Shown here: positions 9,410 to 17,600 of the stretch, piece after piece
Layout of the letters: every line of letters starts with the position of its first letter
Numbering within the stretch: the first letter of the stretch is position 1
Source of the DNA: Bacteroidales bacterium
GTDB taxonomy: Bacteria > Bacteroidota > Bacteroidia > Bacteroidales > UBA932
Length of the DNA stretch: 64,000 nt
Assembly: GCA_017476575.1 (NCBI GenBank)
Contig: JAFUZO010000047.1
Span: 16,640-80,639 of the forward strand
Direction of reading: 5' to 3'
Translations under genes and position numbers: made by a program
The notes under the pieces: model-generated
Told to the model about the DNA's origin: nothing
Databases searched by the model: none
Seen by the model: only the letters and a program-made list of their open reading frames with translations

Positions 9410-10761
9410 AAGGCAGCTCTCTTTTTCAGCAGTTCAGTGACGGGGACGATGAAGCGGTCGATATCGCCGGCGCCGAAGGTGACCAGGACATCGAGCGGTT
9501 CTCGCTCCAGGTAGGGAAGCAGTTCCTCCTTGGTCAGCAGCACCTTTTCAGGAGCTGTCACGTCGCGGAGGATAAGGTCGGAGGTCACACCCGGGATCGG
9601 TTTCTCGCGGGCGGGGTAGATGGGGAGCAGGATGAGCCGGTCGACCTGGCTGAGGGCGGCGGCGAACTCCCGGGCGAAATCGCGGGTGCGGGTATACAGG
9701 TGCGGCTGGAAGACGGCGGTGAGCCGGCGGCCCGGGAAGATCTCCCGCATCGAGGAGATCGCGGTCGCGAGTTCGGCCGGATGGTGGGCATAGTCATCGA
9801 TGTAGCTGAGGGTCGGGGTGTTGAGATGCACTTCCAGACGCCGCTTCACGCCTTCGAAGGTGCCGATGCCTGCCTTGATGGCGGCCGGGTCCAGCCCATA
9901 GGTGAGGGCGATGGCTGCCGCCGCGATGCTGTTCTCGGCATTGACCCAGCCCGGCGCCCCGACACGGATGTCCCGGAGGATGCCGCCTGGATGGTGGAGG
10001 TCATAGATGAAATGGCCGAGGGCGTCGGGCCGGATGTTCTCCGCATGGAAGTCGGCTGCAGGATCGGTGTAATGGTAGGTCAGGATGCGGGCGCGGGTGT
10101 CCTCCGGGGTGATGTCGAGCCCCTGCTTGATGATGACGGTGCCGGAGACTTGGGAGGCGAAGGCCTTGAAGGCTTCGATGACATGGGCATGGTCGCCGTA
10201 GATGTCCAGGTGGTCGGCGTCCATGGCGGTGATGACGGCGATTTCCGGATAGAGCTGGAGGAAGGAGCGGTCGAATTCGTCGGCTTCCACGACTACGGTC
10301 GGGGTGTGGCTCATGAGGAGGTTGGTCCCGTAGTTCCGGGAGATGCCGCCGAGGAAGGCCGAACATCCTTCGCCGCTTCCGGTGAAGATGTGGGCGGTGA
10401 GGGTCGAGGTCGTCGTCTTGCCGTGGGTGCCCGCGACAGCGAGACAGCGCTGCCCCCGGGTGATTTCGCCGAGGATGCGGGAGCGTTTGACGAGCTGGTA
10501 GCCCTTCTGCTGCGCGGCAACCCGTTCGCCGAGGTCCTCCGGAACGGCGGGCGTGTACACGACCAAGGTGTCCTCGACCGGTTCCGGCAGGAGGTCGGGC
10601 CGGTCCTCATAGTGGACGGCGATGCCCTCCGACTCCAGGGAGGCGGTCAGTTCCGAGGGGGTCCGGTCATAGCCGGAGACTTCCAGGCCCTTGAACTTGT
10701 AGTACCGGGCGATGGCGCTCATGCCGATGCCTCCGATGCCGATGAAATAGACGTTCTTCAT
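9406..10761 (-). CDS. murC: UDP-N-acetylmuramate--L-alanine ligase MurC
   Basis: MurC adds L-alanine to UDP-MurNAc. The 451-aa protein has the N-terminal Rossmann start YFIGIGGIGMSAIARY, the ATP-binding loop VAGTHGKTTTSTLTAH, the central DADHLDIYGDHA metal-site region and a C-terminal Mur-ligase domain with DDYAHHPAEL. Length is normal. It overlaps murG upstream by 4 nt and ftsQ downstream by 4 nt, so it is embedded in the dcw operon. Confidence 0.97.
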   Translation of the reverse strand: MKNVYFIGIGGIGMSAIARYYKFKGLEVSGYDRTPSELTASLESEGIAVHYEDRPDLLPEPVEDTLVVYTPAVPEDLGERVAAQQKGYQLVKRSRILGEITRGQRCLAVAGTHGKTTTSTLTAHIFTGSGEGCSAFLGGISRNYGTNLLMSHTPTVVVEADEFDRSFLQLYPEIAVITAMDADHLDIYGDHAHVIEAFKAFASQVSGTVIIKQGLDITPEDTRARILTYHYTDPAADFHAENIRPDALGHFIYDLHHPGGILRDIRVGAPGWVNAENSIAAAAIALTYGLDPAAIKAGIGTFEGVKRRLEVHLNTPTLSYIDDYAHHPAELATAISSMREIFPGRRLTAVFQPHLYTRTRDFAREFAAALSQVDRLILLPIYPAREKPIPGVTSDLILRDVTAPEKVLLTKEELLPYLEREPLDVLVTFGAGDIDRFIVPVTELLKKRAAL

Positions 10762-11906
10762 ATCAATCCATAGATCTCCTCACAGATGACCTGTGCGGCA
10801 TCCGCGAGGGCCATCTTGTGTGCATTTGCTTCCAGTGTGGCGATGCGCTCCGGCTGTGCGAGCAGGTCCATGGCCACGCCCATCAGTCTTTCCGGGGCCT
10901 CGGCATCCTTGACGATGAGGGCCGCATCCCTCCGGACCAGGGCCATTGCATTATGGGTCTGGTGGTCTTCCGCCACATTCGGTGACGGGACGAAGATGGC
11001 GGCTTTCCCCATGGCGCAGAGCTCCGAGACAGTGCTGGCACCGCTCCGGGTGACGACGGCATCCGCCGCCGCATAGGCAAGGTCCATGCGGGCGATGAAG
11101 CCATAGTGCCGGATGTTCCCGAGCGGCAGGCCCTCGATTTCCCGCTTGGCCTGCATGAACCCGTCCACGCCGAGTTTGTAATACCGGCCGCACTGCCAGA
11201 TGACCTCCACGTCGTCTCCGCCCGGGCATCCGGCGGTGATCCACCGCTTCATGGCCCGGTTGAGGGTGCCGCTGCCGAGGCTGCCGCCGACGATGAACAG
11301 GTGTTTCTTGCGTGGATCCAGCCCGTAGTATTCCATGGCTTCTTTCCGCATGGCAGCGGTCGGTGGGACGGAGACTTCTTTCCGGATGGGGTTCCCGCTC
11401 AGGACGATCTTGTCCTCCGGGAAGAACTTCTCCATCCCCTCATAGGCGACGCAGATTTTCTGTACCCGCCTGCCGAGCAGCTTGTTCGTGAGTCCGGCGA
11501 AACCGTTCTGCTCCTGGATCAGGGCCGGGATCCCCATACCGGTCGCCGCCCAGAGGAGGGGAGCGCTGGCATAGCCGCCGACGCCGATGACGATCTCGGG
11601 CCGGAATTCACGGATGATCTTCCTGGCCTGCCGGACGCTCGCGAGCACCTTGAAGGGCACTTGGATGTCATTCACGACGTTCCTGAAGTTGAGCTGCCGC
11701 TGCATGCCGGCGATGGGGAGGCCGATGATGCGGTACCCCGCCGCCGGCACCTTCTCCATCTCCATGCGTCCCGCCGCACCGACGAACAGGAGCTCGTTCT
11801 CCGGATTCATGGATTTGAGCTGGTCGGCAATCGAGATGGCCGGGAAGATGTGTCCTCCCGTGCCGCCGCCGCTGATGATGGCGCGTATCTTCCTATAGTT
11901 CTCCAT
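10758..11906 (-). CDS. murG: Lipid II synthase MurG (GlcNAc transferase)
   Basis: MurG transfers GlcNAc onto lipid I at the inner face of the membrane. The 382-aa GT28 protein shows the N-terminal G-loop IISGGGTGGHIFPA, the inner-leaflet hydrophobic patch region, VGGSLGSGTLN and RSGASTVSELCAMGKA in the UDP-GlcNAc-binding C domain. The ATG at 11906 lies within the last codons of ftsW (14-nt overlap), a coupling arrangement seen repeatedly in this cluster. Confidence 0.97.
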   Translation of the reverse strand: MENYRKIRAIISGGGTGGHIFPAISIADQLKSMNPENELLFVGAAGRMEMEKVPAAGYRIIGLPIAGMQRQLNFRNVVNDIQVPFKVLASVRQARKIIREFRPEIVIGVGGYASAPLLWAATGMGIPALIQEQNGFAGLTNKLLGRRVQKICVAYEGMEKFFPEDKIVLSGNPIRKEVSVPPTAAMRKEAMEYYGLDPRKKHLFIVGGSLGSGTLNRAMKRWITAGCPGGDDVEVIWQCGRYYKLGVDGFMQAKREIEGLPLGNIRHYGFIARMDLAYAAADAVVTRSGASTVSELCAMGKAAIFVPSPNVAEDHQTHNAMALVRRDAALIVKDAEAPERLMGVAMDLLAQPERIATLEANAHKMALADAAQVICEEIYGLI

Positions 11907-13302
11907 ACTTGTTTTCTTCCTCTGTAATGTTTCCGTTTTCAAGCATTTCCAAATCAGTGAGGCTGTCCTGTACCTCGTCGTGACGTCCGATGAGCGGGGT
12001 GGCCTCGGCCTCGCGGCGCTTCATCTTCTTCCAGGTCTCCCGGCTGATGGACAGCAGGATGCCGAATACGGCGCTGAACACGAGGAACGAGTTGGTGCCG
12101 TGGCTCACCAGCGGCAGGGTCTGGCCGGTCTGGGGGACCAGCGGCATGTGGACGTTGACGGCCATGTGCATGAAGGCCTGCCCCGTCACGAGGATGGTGA
12201 GGCCGACGACCACGATCTTGTCGAAATAGTTGTCGCAGTCCTTCGCCACCAGCGTTCCCCGGGCCAGCAGGCTGAAGAACAGCAGGATGATGACGATGGC
12301 CCCGATGATGCCGGTCTCCTCGATGATGAAGCTGAACATGTAGTCCCCGAAGATGACCGGGACGGTATATTTCTGGGTGCTGCCTCCGATGCCCTTGCCG
12401 ATGATGCCGCCCTCCTTGATGGCGAGCAGGGCCCCCACCGGCTGCTTGAGCTGGTCGCGGGCTTCGTTGTACTCCCGGCTGCCGGCCCGCGCCGTCACGA
12501 GGGTCTCCATCGCCTCCTGGTCGTCGTTGAAGATGCGGCTGACCGCCGTGGCGATACGGCCGGTTTCGGGGATGATGCCGGCCTTGTAGCCGAAGAAGAA
12601 CAGCAGGGCAAGGATGACGAGCAGACCGGCGACCGCCGCGATGTCTTTGTAATCGATGCCGCCGACGAGAATGAGGAGGATCATGATGCCGCCGATGAAG
12701 AGGGCCGACGAATTGGACCCCATCATCACGCAGCCCGTGACCAGGAGGATGGGTGTATAGATATAGAAGAGTTTCTCTCCCGACGGGGAAGCGAGCCACC
12801 GCAGCCGCGGGAAGCGCGCTGCCTGCCGCTTGGTCCAGGTGAAGCCGTCCTTCTTGTAGGTGTCCAGGGCCCAGGCCAGGTAGAAGACCATCATCACCTT
12901 CACGAATTCATAGACATGGAGCTGTCCGCCGAAGACCTTGATGATGCGCCGGGCTCCGTTGATTTCGCCGGCCTGGACGAAGCCGAGTTTGAGGTTGAAC
13001 ACCAGGATGACGAGCAGGGCCATGGAGCCCCAGAAACAGAGCATGGCGAGCGGACGGTACCACTTGCTGGAGCCGAAGACGTACAGGAAGGCGATGACAA
13101 AGACCCCGATGCCGACGACCTTCAGCTGGCTCGTCATGATGCTGATGCGGTCGATCCCCTTTTCGAGGGCCAGGAGCGGGGTGGAGGAAAAGACGGAGAT
13201 GACCGAAATGAGCATGAGCAGCAGGGCCACCATGAGGATGACCTTGTCGCCCTTGAACTTGTCCAGGATGTTCCAGATATTCCTTCCTTTCGGCTTTTCC
13301 AT
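11893..13302 (-). CDS. ftsW: Septal peptidoglycan glycosyltransferase FtsW (SEDS family)
   Basis: FtsW polymerises lipid II together with its partner FtsI. The 469-aa protein has about ten hydrophobic segments and the SEDS signatures: GARR near the first loops, KEGGIIGKGIGGSTQKY in the large periplasmic loop, and HMPLVPQTGQTLPLVSHGTNS near the C-terminus. A hydrophilic tail of about 50 residues follows. It lies between murD and murG in the dcw operon, which separates it from RodA paralogues. Confidence 0.95.
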   Translation of the reverse strand: MEKPKGRNIWNILDKFKGDKVILMVALLLMLISVISVFSSTPLLALEKGIDRISIMTSQLKVVGIGVFVIAFLYVFGSSKWYRPLAMLCFWGSMALLVILVFNLKLGFVQAGEINGARRIIKVFGGQLHVYEFVKVMMVFYLAWALDTYKKDGFTWTKRQAARFPRLRWLASPSGEKLFYIYTPILLVTGCVMMGSNSSALFIGGIMILLILVGGIDYKDIAAVAGLLVILALLFFFGYKAGIIPETGRIATAVSRIFNDDQEAMETLVTARAGSREYNEARDQLKQPVGALLAIKEGGIIGKGIGGSTQKYTVPVIFGDYMFSFIIEETGIIGAIVIILLFFSLLARGTLVAKDCDNYFDKIVVVGLTILVTGQAFMHMAVNVHMPLVPQTGQTLPLVSHGTNSFLVFSAVFGILLSISRETWKKMKRREAEATPLIGRHDEVQDSLTDLEMLENGNITEEENKYGEL

Positions 13303-13314
13303 GGCGGCGGGAGA

Positions 13315-14655
13315 TTACAGGTTGCGGACGGCGGCCTTGAACTTCTCGCCCCTGTCCTCGTAATTCTTGAACAGGTCGAAACTGGCACAGCAGGGGCTCA
13401 GCAGCACGACGTCGCCGGGGACGGCGAACTTCGCCGCCTTGCGGACGGCCTCGTCGGCGGAGCCTGCATCGGTGATATGGCCGGAGCCGACTATCCCCTC
13501 GAAGGCGGCATGGATCTTGGCATTGTCTACTCCGAGGCAGACGATGGCCTTGACCTTCTCGCGCACGAGGTCGGCGAGGACGGAATAGTCGTTTCCCTTG
13601 TCGGTGCCTCCGACAATCCAGACGACCGGCCGCTTCTGGCATTCGAGTGCGTACCAGGCGGAGTCGATGTTCGTGGCCTTGGAGTCGTTGATATAGAGGA
13701 CGTCCTTGATGGAGAGGACGGGTTCCAGCCGGTGCTCGATGGGCTGGAAGGTGGCGAGGGAGTTGCGGATGACCTCGTTGTCGATCCCCGTCGCCTTGGC
13801 TGCAAGGGCCGCCGCCATGGAATTGTAGATGTTATGCTTGCCGCCGAGGGCGAGTTCCTGCAGGTAGACGTCCGTCTCCTCCTTCTCATAGCGGAGGATG
13901 ATCTTGTCGTCCCGGAGGAAGGCGCCTTCTTCGACCTCCTTCTTCTGGGAGAAGGGCAGCATCTTGCAGCGGAGGATGATGTTGGAGAGGTGCCCGATGG
14001 TGATGTCGTCGTCGGAGTCGAAGATGAAGCAGTCATCCCGCGTAAGGTTCTTGACGATGTTGAACTTGGCGGCGACGTAGTTCTCCATCTTGTGGTCGTA
14101 GCGGTCGAGGTGGTCGGGCGTAATATTGGTGATGATGGCGATGTCCGGCTTGAAGTCGTACACATCGTCGAGCTGGAAACTGCTGATTTCCAATACGTAA
14201 TAGTCGAAATGCTCGGTTGCGACCTGGTAGGCGTAGGACTTGCCGATGTTGCCGCCGAGGCCGACGTTGAGGCCGGCGTTCTGGAGCAGGTAGTAGATCA
14301 GCGAGGTCGTGGTGGTCTTGCCGTTGGAACCGGTGACGCAGATCTTCTTCGCGGTGTCGTAGCGGCTCGCGAACTCGATCTCGGACACGATGCGGGTTCC
14401 CTGGGAACGGAGTTTCTGCACGAGCGGGACGGTTCCCGGGATGCCCGGTGACTTGACGACCTCGTCGGCCGTCAGGATGAGGCTTTCGGTATGTTGTCCC
14501 TGCTCGAAGGGGATATCCCATTGACGGAGCGTCTCGGCATATTGCTCCGCAATCTCTCCCTTGTCGGAGAGGAATACGTCATGGCCTTTCACCTTGGCCA
14601 GAACGGCGGCGCCTACTCCGCTTTCGGCGCCTCCCAGAACGACGACTCTGCTCAT
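13315..14655 (-). CDS. murD: UDP-N-acetylmuramoylalanine--D-glutamate ligase MurD
   Basis: MurD adds D-glutamate to UDP-MurNAc-L-Ala. The 446-aa protein has an N-terminal UDP-binding Rossmann domain (VVLGGAESGVGAAVLA), the ATP loop VTGSNGKTTTTSLIYY, and a metal-site segment ITPDHLDRYDH. Its C-terminal domain contains NDSKATNIDSAWYAL and LSPCCASFDLFKNYEDRG. Length and motifs are normal. It sits 1 nt from mraY and 12 nt from ftsW. Confidence 0.97.
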   Translation of the reverse strand: MSRVVVLGGAESGVGAAVLAKVKGHDVFLSDKGEIAEQYAETLRQWDIPFEQGQHTESLILTADEVVKSPGIPGTVPLVQKLRSQGTRIVSEIEFASRYDTAKKICVTGSNGKTTTTSLIYYLLQNAGLNVGLGGNIGKSYAYQVATEHFDYYVLEISSFQLDDVYDFKPDIAIITNITPDHLDRYDHKMENYVAAKFNIVKNLTRDDCFIFDSDDDITIGHLSNIILRCKMLPFSQKKEVEEGAFLRDDKIILRYEKEETDVYLQELALGGKHNIYNSMAAALAAKATGIDNEVIRNSLATFQPIEHRLEPVLSIKDVLYINDSKATNIDSAWYALECQKRPVVWIVGGTDKGNDYSVLADLVREKVKAIVCLGVDNAKIHAAFEGIVGSGHITDAGSADEAVRKAAKFAVPGDVVLLSPCCASFDLFKNYEDRGEKFKAAVRNL

Positions 14656-14656
14656 A

Positions 14657-15967
14657 TTATCGGATTTTTAACAATGCCAGGGTGGAAACGGCGAGGATGA
14701 TGCCGACGATCCAGAACCGTGCGGTGATCTTGGCCTCATGGTGCGGGGGAACCGGCTTCGGGAAGAGGACCTGGCCCGGAAGGGCCTTCTTGTCCTGATA
14801 GTGGTGGTGGAGCGGGGTCATGCTCCAGATGCGCCGGCCTTCCCCGTACTTCCGTTTGGTATATTTGAAGTAGCTCCGCTGCAACAGCACGGACAGGCTC
14901 TCCACGAAGAAGATGCCGCACAGCAGCGGAAGCAGCAGTTCCTTGCGGATCAGCACGGCACTCACGCCGATGATGCCGCCGATGGTGAGGCTGCCCGTGT
15001 CGCCCATGAACACCTGGGCGGGGTAGGAATTGTACCAGAGGAAGCCGATGAGGGCACCTACGAAGGCCGACAGGAAGATGGCGATTTCTCCAGTACCGGG
15101 GATATACATGATATTCAAGTAGTTCGAATCGATGAGGTTGCCGCTCAGCCAGGCGAGGATGCCAAGGACGACTCCGACGGTGGCCGAGGTGCCGGCCGCC
15201 AGCCCGTCCAGCCCGTCGGTGAGGTTGGTGCCGTTGGAACAGGCGGTGATGACCAGCACGATCATGAGCACGTAGACGGCCCATTTGACATACCAGCCCC
15301 AGGCTCCCTTGAACGGGGACAGCCATCGGTAGTCGAACTCATGACGCTTGACGAACGGGATGGTGGTCTTGGTGGACTTCACCACATCTTCCTGGTGGTA
15401 GCGGCCGGAAGTGACCTGGGTTTCGGAATTGACGTCCCGCTCCTCCCCGTCTGCGATGATGGCGACGGAGGGGTCGACGACCTTTTCGCGTACGACGATG
15501 TCCGGGCTCATCCAGACCGTGAGGCCGACGATGAAGCCGAGGAGGACCTGGGCGATGAGTTTGCCGTGTTCGCTCATGCCTTCCTTGTTGTGCCGGAAGA
15601 CCTTGATATAGTCATCCGTGAAGCCGAGGGCTCCGCACCAGAGGGTACTCACCACGAGCAGGATGACGTAGATGTTGGTCAGGTCGCAGAAGAGGAGGAC
15701 ACCAGTGAGGATGGACAGGATGATGATCACCCCGCCCATGGTCGGGGTCCCTTTCTTCTCGATCTGGCCCTGAAGGCCGAGGTCGCGGACGGTTTCGCCG
15801 ATCTGCCGGCGCTGGAGGAGACGGATGATCCGTTTGCCGGCGATGAGGGCGAAGAGGACGGCCGCCACGCTGGCGAGCATGGCCCGGAAGGACAGATAGT
15901 GCATCAGTCCCATGCCGGGGATGTCCCAGCCCAGTGTCTCGAAGAAGCGGAACAGGTGGTAGATCAT
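14657..15967 (-). CDS. mraY: Phospho-N-acetylmuramoyl-pentapeptide transferase MraY
   Basis: MraY makes lipid I from UDP-MurNAc-pentapeptide and undecaprenyl phosphate. The 436-aa membrane protein has about ten transmembrane segments and the catalytic motifs GFTDDYIKVF, NLTDGLDGLAAG and PLHHHYQ. It is longer than the roughly 360 aa of the E. coli enzyme because of a hydrophilic insert of about 60 residues between SPDIVV and the SPFKGAWGW segment. An insert here is a familiar feature of Bacteroidota MraY. It overlaps murE by 4 nt. Confidence 0.96.
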   Translation of the reverse strand: MIYHLFRFFETLGWDIPGMGLMHYLSFRAMLASVAAVLFALIAGKRIIRLLQRRQIGETVRDLGLQGQIEKKGTPTMGGVIIILSILTGVLLFCDLTNIYVILLVVSTLWCGALGFTDDYIKVFRHNKEGMSEHGKLIAQVLLGFIVGLTVWMSPDIVVREKVVDPSVAIIADGEERDVNSETQVTSGRYHQEDVVKSTKTTIPFVKRHEFDYRWLSPFKGAWGWYVKWAVYVLMIVLVITACSNGTNLTDGLDGLAAGTSATVGVVLGILAWLSGNLIDSNYLNIMYIPGTGEIAIFLSAFVGALIGFLWYNSYPAQVFMGDTGSLTIGGIIGVSAVLIRKELLLPLLCGIFFVESLSVLLQRSYFKYTKRKYGEGRRIWSMTPLHHHYQDKKALPGQVLFPKPVPPHHEAKITARFWIVGIILAVSTLALLKIR

Positions 15968-17418
15968 TTCGTCAGGAGTTTGAAGGTTTCAGTCACGATG
16001 GCTTTCTCGTCGAAAGGGTATTTCCTGGTTCCGACGATCTGGTAGGTCTCATGCCCCTTGCCGGCCAGGAGGATGGTGGCCCCTTCCGGGGCGGTGAGGA
16101 TGGCGGTCCGGATGGCTTCCTTCCGGTCTGTGATGAACAGGCTCTTGGCCAGTCCCTCCCAGTCCAGCCCGGCCCGGATGTCTGCGATGATGGCGTCCGG
16201 GTCTTCGGTCCGGCAGTTGTCGGAGGTGATGACGAGGCGGTCGGCAAGCCGGCCGGCCACTTGTGCCATTTCGGGGCGCTTGGTCCGGTCGCGGTCGCCG
16301 CCGCATCCGAACAGGCAGGTCAGCTGGCGTTCCGGGGCGATGTCCCGGAGGGTCTTGAGGACGTTTTCAAGCGCGTCCGGGGTATGGGCATAGTCGATGA
16401 TGACGGACACCCCGTGCGGCCCTTGGAGGTTTTCGAGGCGTCCGGGGGCGGAGGTCAGGCGGGACAGGGCGACGAGCACTTCGGACGGTTCGCTGCCGAG
16501 GCAGACCGCTGTCGTGTAGATGGCCAGGAGGTTGTAGGCGTTGTGCTCGCCGATGAGGCGGGACCAGGTTTCTGCGCCGTCGATTTTCAGGAGCATGCCG
16601 TCGAAGCTCTGCTCCAGGATGCGGGCGGTATGGTCCGCGCTCCGGTGGCAGGAATAGGTGACGACGTGCGCCGCCGTGTTCTGGACCATGACAGAGCCGT
16701 GCCTGTCGTCGATATTGACGATGGCCTGGGCGGTCTCTTCCAGATGGTCGAAGAAAAGTTTCTTGCAGCGCAGGTACTCGGCGAAGGTCTTGTGGTAGTC
16801 GAGGTGGTCGTGGGTGAGGTTGGAGAAGATGCCGGCGGCGAAATGCAGGCCGCTGACCCGCTCCTGCTCGACCCCGATGGAGCTGACTTCCATGAAACAG
16901 TATGCGCATCCTCCGGCGACCATCTCGGAAAGCAGCGCATTGATGGTGATGGGGTCGGCGGTCGTGTTGGCGGTCTCCAGCCGCCGTTCTCCCACGTAGT
17001 TGGCGATGGTAGAGAGCAGGCCGCAGGAATAGCCGAGATCCCGGAACAGACGGTAGAGGAGGGTCACCGTCGTGGTCTTGCCGTTGGTCCCGGTGATGCC
17101 GACGAGAGTGAGTTCCCGCGAGGGGTGTCCGTAGAAGGCGTCCGCCGCCATTGCCACGGCATGGCGGGAGTTCTCCACGCGGATGGAGGTGACTCCGTCA
17201 GGCACGGCCCCTTCCTCCTCATACATGACGGCGACGGCCCCCTTCTCGATGGCCTGCCCGATATAGGCATGGCCGTCGGAGGCATAACCCTTGACGGCGA
17301 TGAAGAGGGCGCCTGGAACGACTTGGCGGGAATCGCTGCAGAGGGCGGCGATCTCAAGGTCGAGGCTGCCATTGACAGCGATGACGCCGGTGTCTGCTAT
17401 GATGTCTCTCAGTTTCAT
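15964..17418 (-). CDS. murE: UDP-N-acetylmuramyl-tripeptide synthetase MurE
   Basis: MurE adds the third stem-peptide residue. The 484-aa protein shows VKGYASDGHAYIGQA, the ATP loop ITGTNGKTTTVTLLYR, LTHDHLDYH, and the C-terminal substrate motif. In meso-diaminopimelate-adding enzymes that motif usually reads DNPR; here it reads DNCR (SDNCRTEDP). The arginine is kept, which favours diaminopimelate, but Pro is replaced by Cys. It overlaps ftsI and mraY by 4 nt each. No murF is found between murE and mraY. Confidence 0.95.
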   Translation of the reverse strand: MKLRDIIADTGVIAVNGSLDLEIAALCSDSRQVVPGALFIAVKGYASDGHAYIGQAIEKGAVAVMYEEEGAVPDGVTSIRVENSRHAVAMAADAFYGHPSRELTLVGITGTNGKTTTVTLLYRLFRDLGYSCGLLSTIANYVGERRLETANTTADPITINALLSEMVAGGCAYCFMEVSSIGVEQERVSGLHFAAGIFSNLTHDHLDYHKTFAEYLRCKKLFFDHLEETAQAIVNIDDRHGSVMVQNTAAHVVTYSCHRSADHTARILEQSFDGMLLKIDGAETWSRLIGEHNAYNLLAIYTTAVCLGSEPSEVLVALSRLTSAPGRLENLQGPHGVSVIIDYAHTPDALENVLKTLRDIAPERQLTCLFGCGGDRDRTKRPEMAQVAGRLADRLVITSDNCRTEDPDAIIADIRAGLDWEGLAKSLFITDRKEAIRTAILTAPEGATILLAGKGHETYQIVGTRKYPFDEKAIVTETFKLLTK

Positions 17419-17600
17419 TTCAAAGTCAGTCTGATGGTTTCACCTTTTCCGAGGACCGTTCCCGGGGCGGGGGACTGGGCAGCGACATGGCCGCTTCCCT
17501 CATAGATACATTTATAACCTCCGTTCTCGACGGCGTAGAGGGCGTCGACAAGGCCGAAGCCCTTGACATCCGGGACTTTCCCTTCCGCCGTGGCGGCGGT
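17415..17600 (-). other. PASTA domain at the FtsI C-terminus
   Basis: The last 60 or so residues of FtsI (KVPDVKGFGLVDALYAVE through GKGETIRLTLK) have the PASTA pattern: a Pro-Asp-Val start, an alpha helix, and a final strand after SPAPGTVLGKG. PASTA domains bind peptidoglycan or beta-lactams in other proteins. Here it may help localise the enzyme to septal wall. Confidence 0.75.

Noticed and set aside
11980..14451. Long plus-strand open frame across ftsW and murD
   Set aside because: Mirror frame of two clear dcw genes, with an Asp/Gly/His-rich composition typical of antisense translation in GC-rich DNA.
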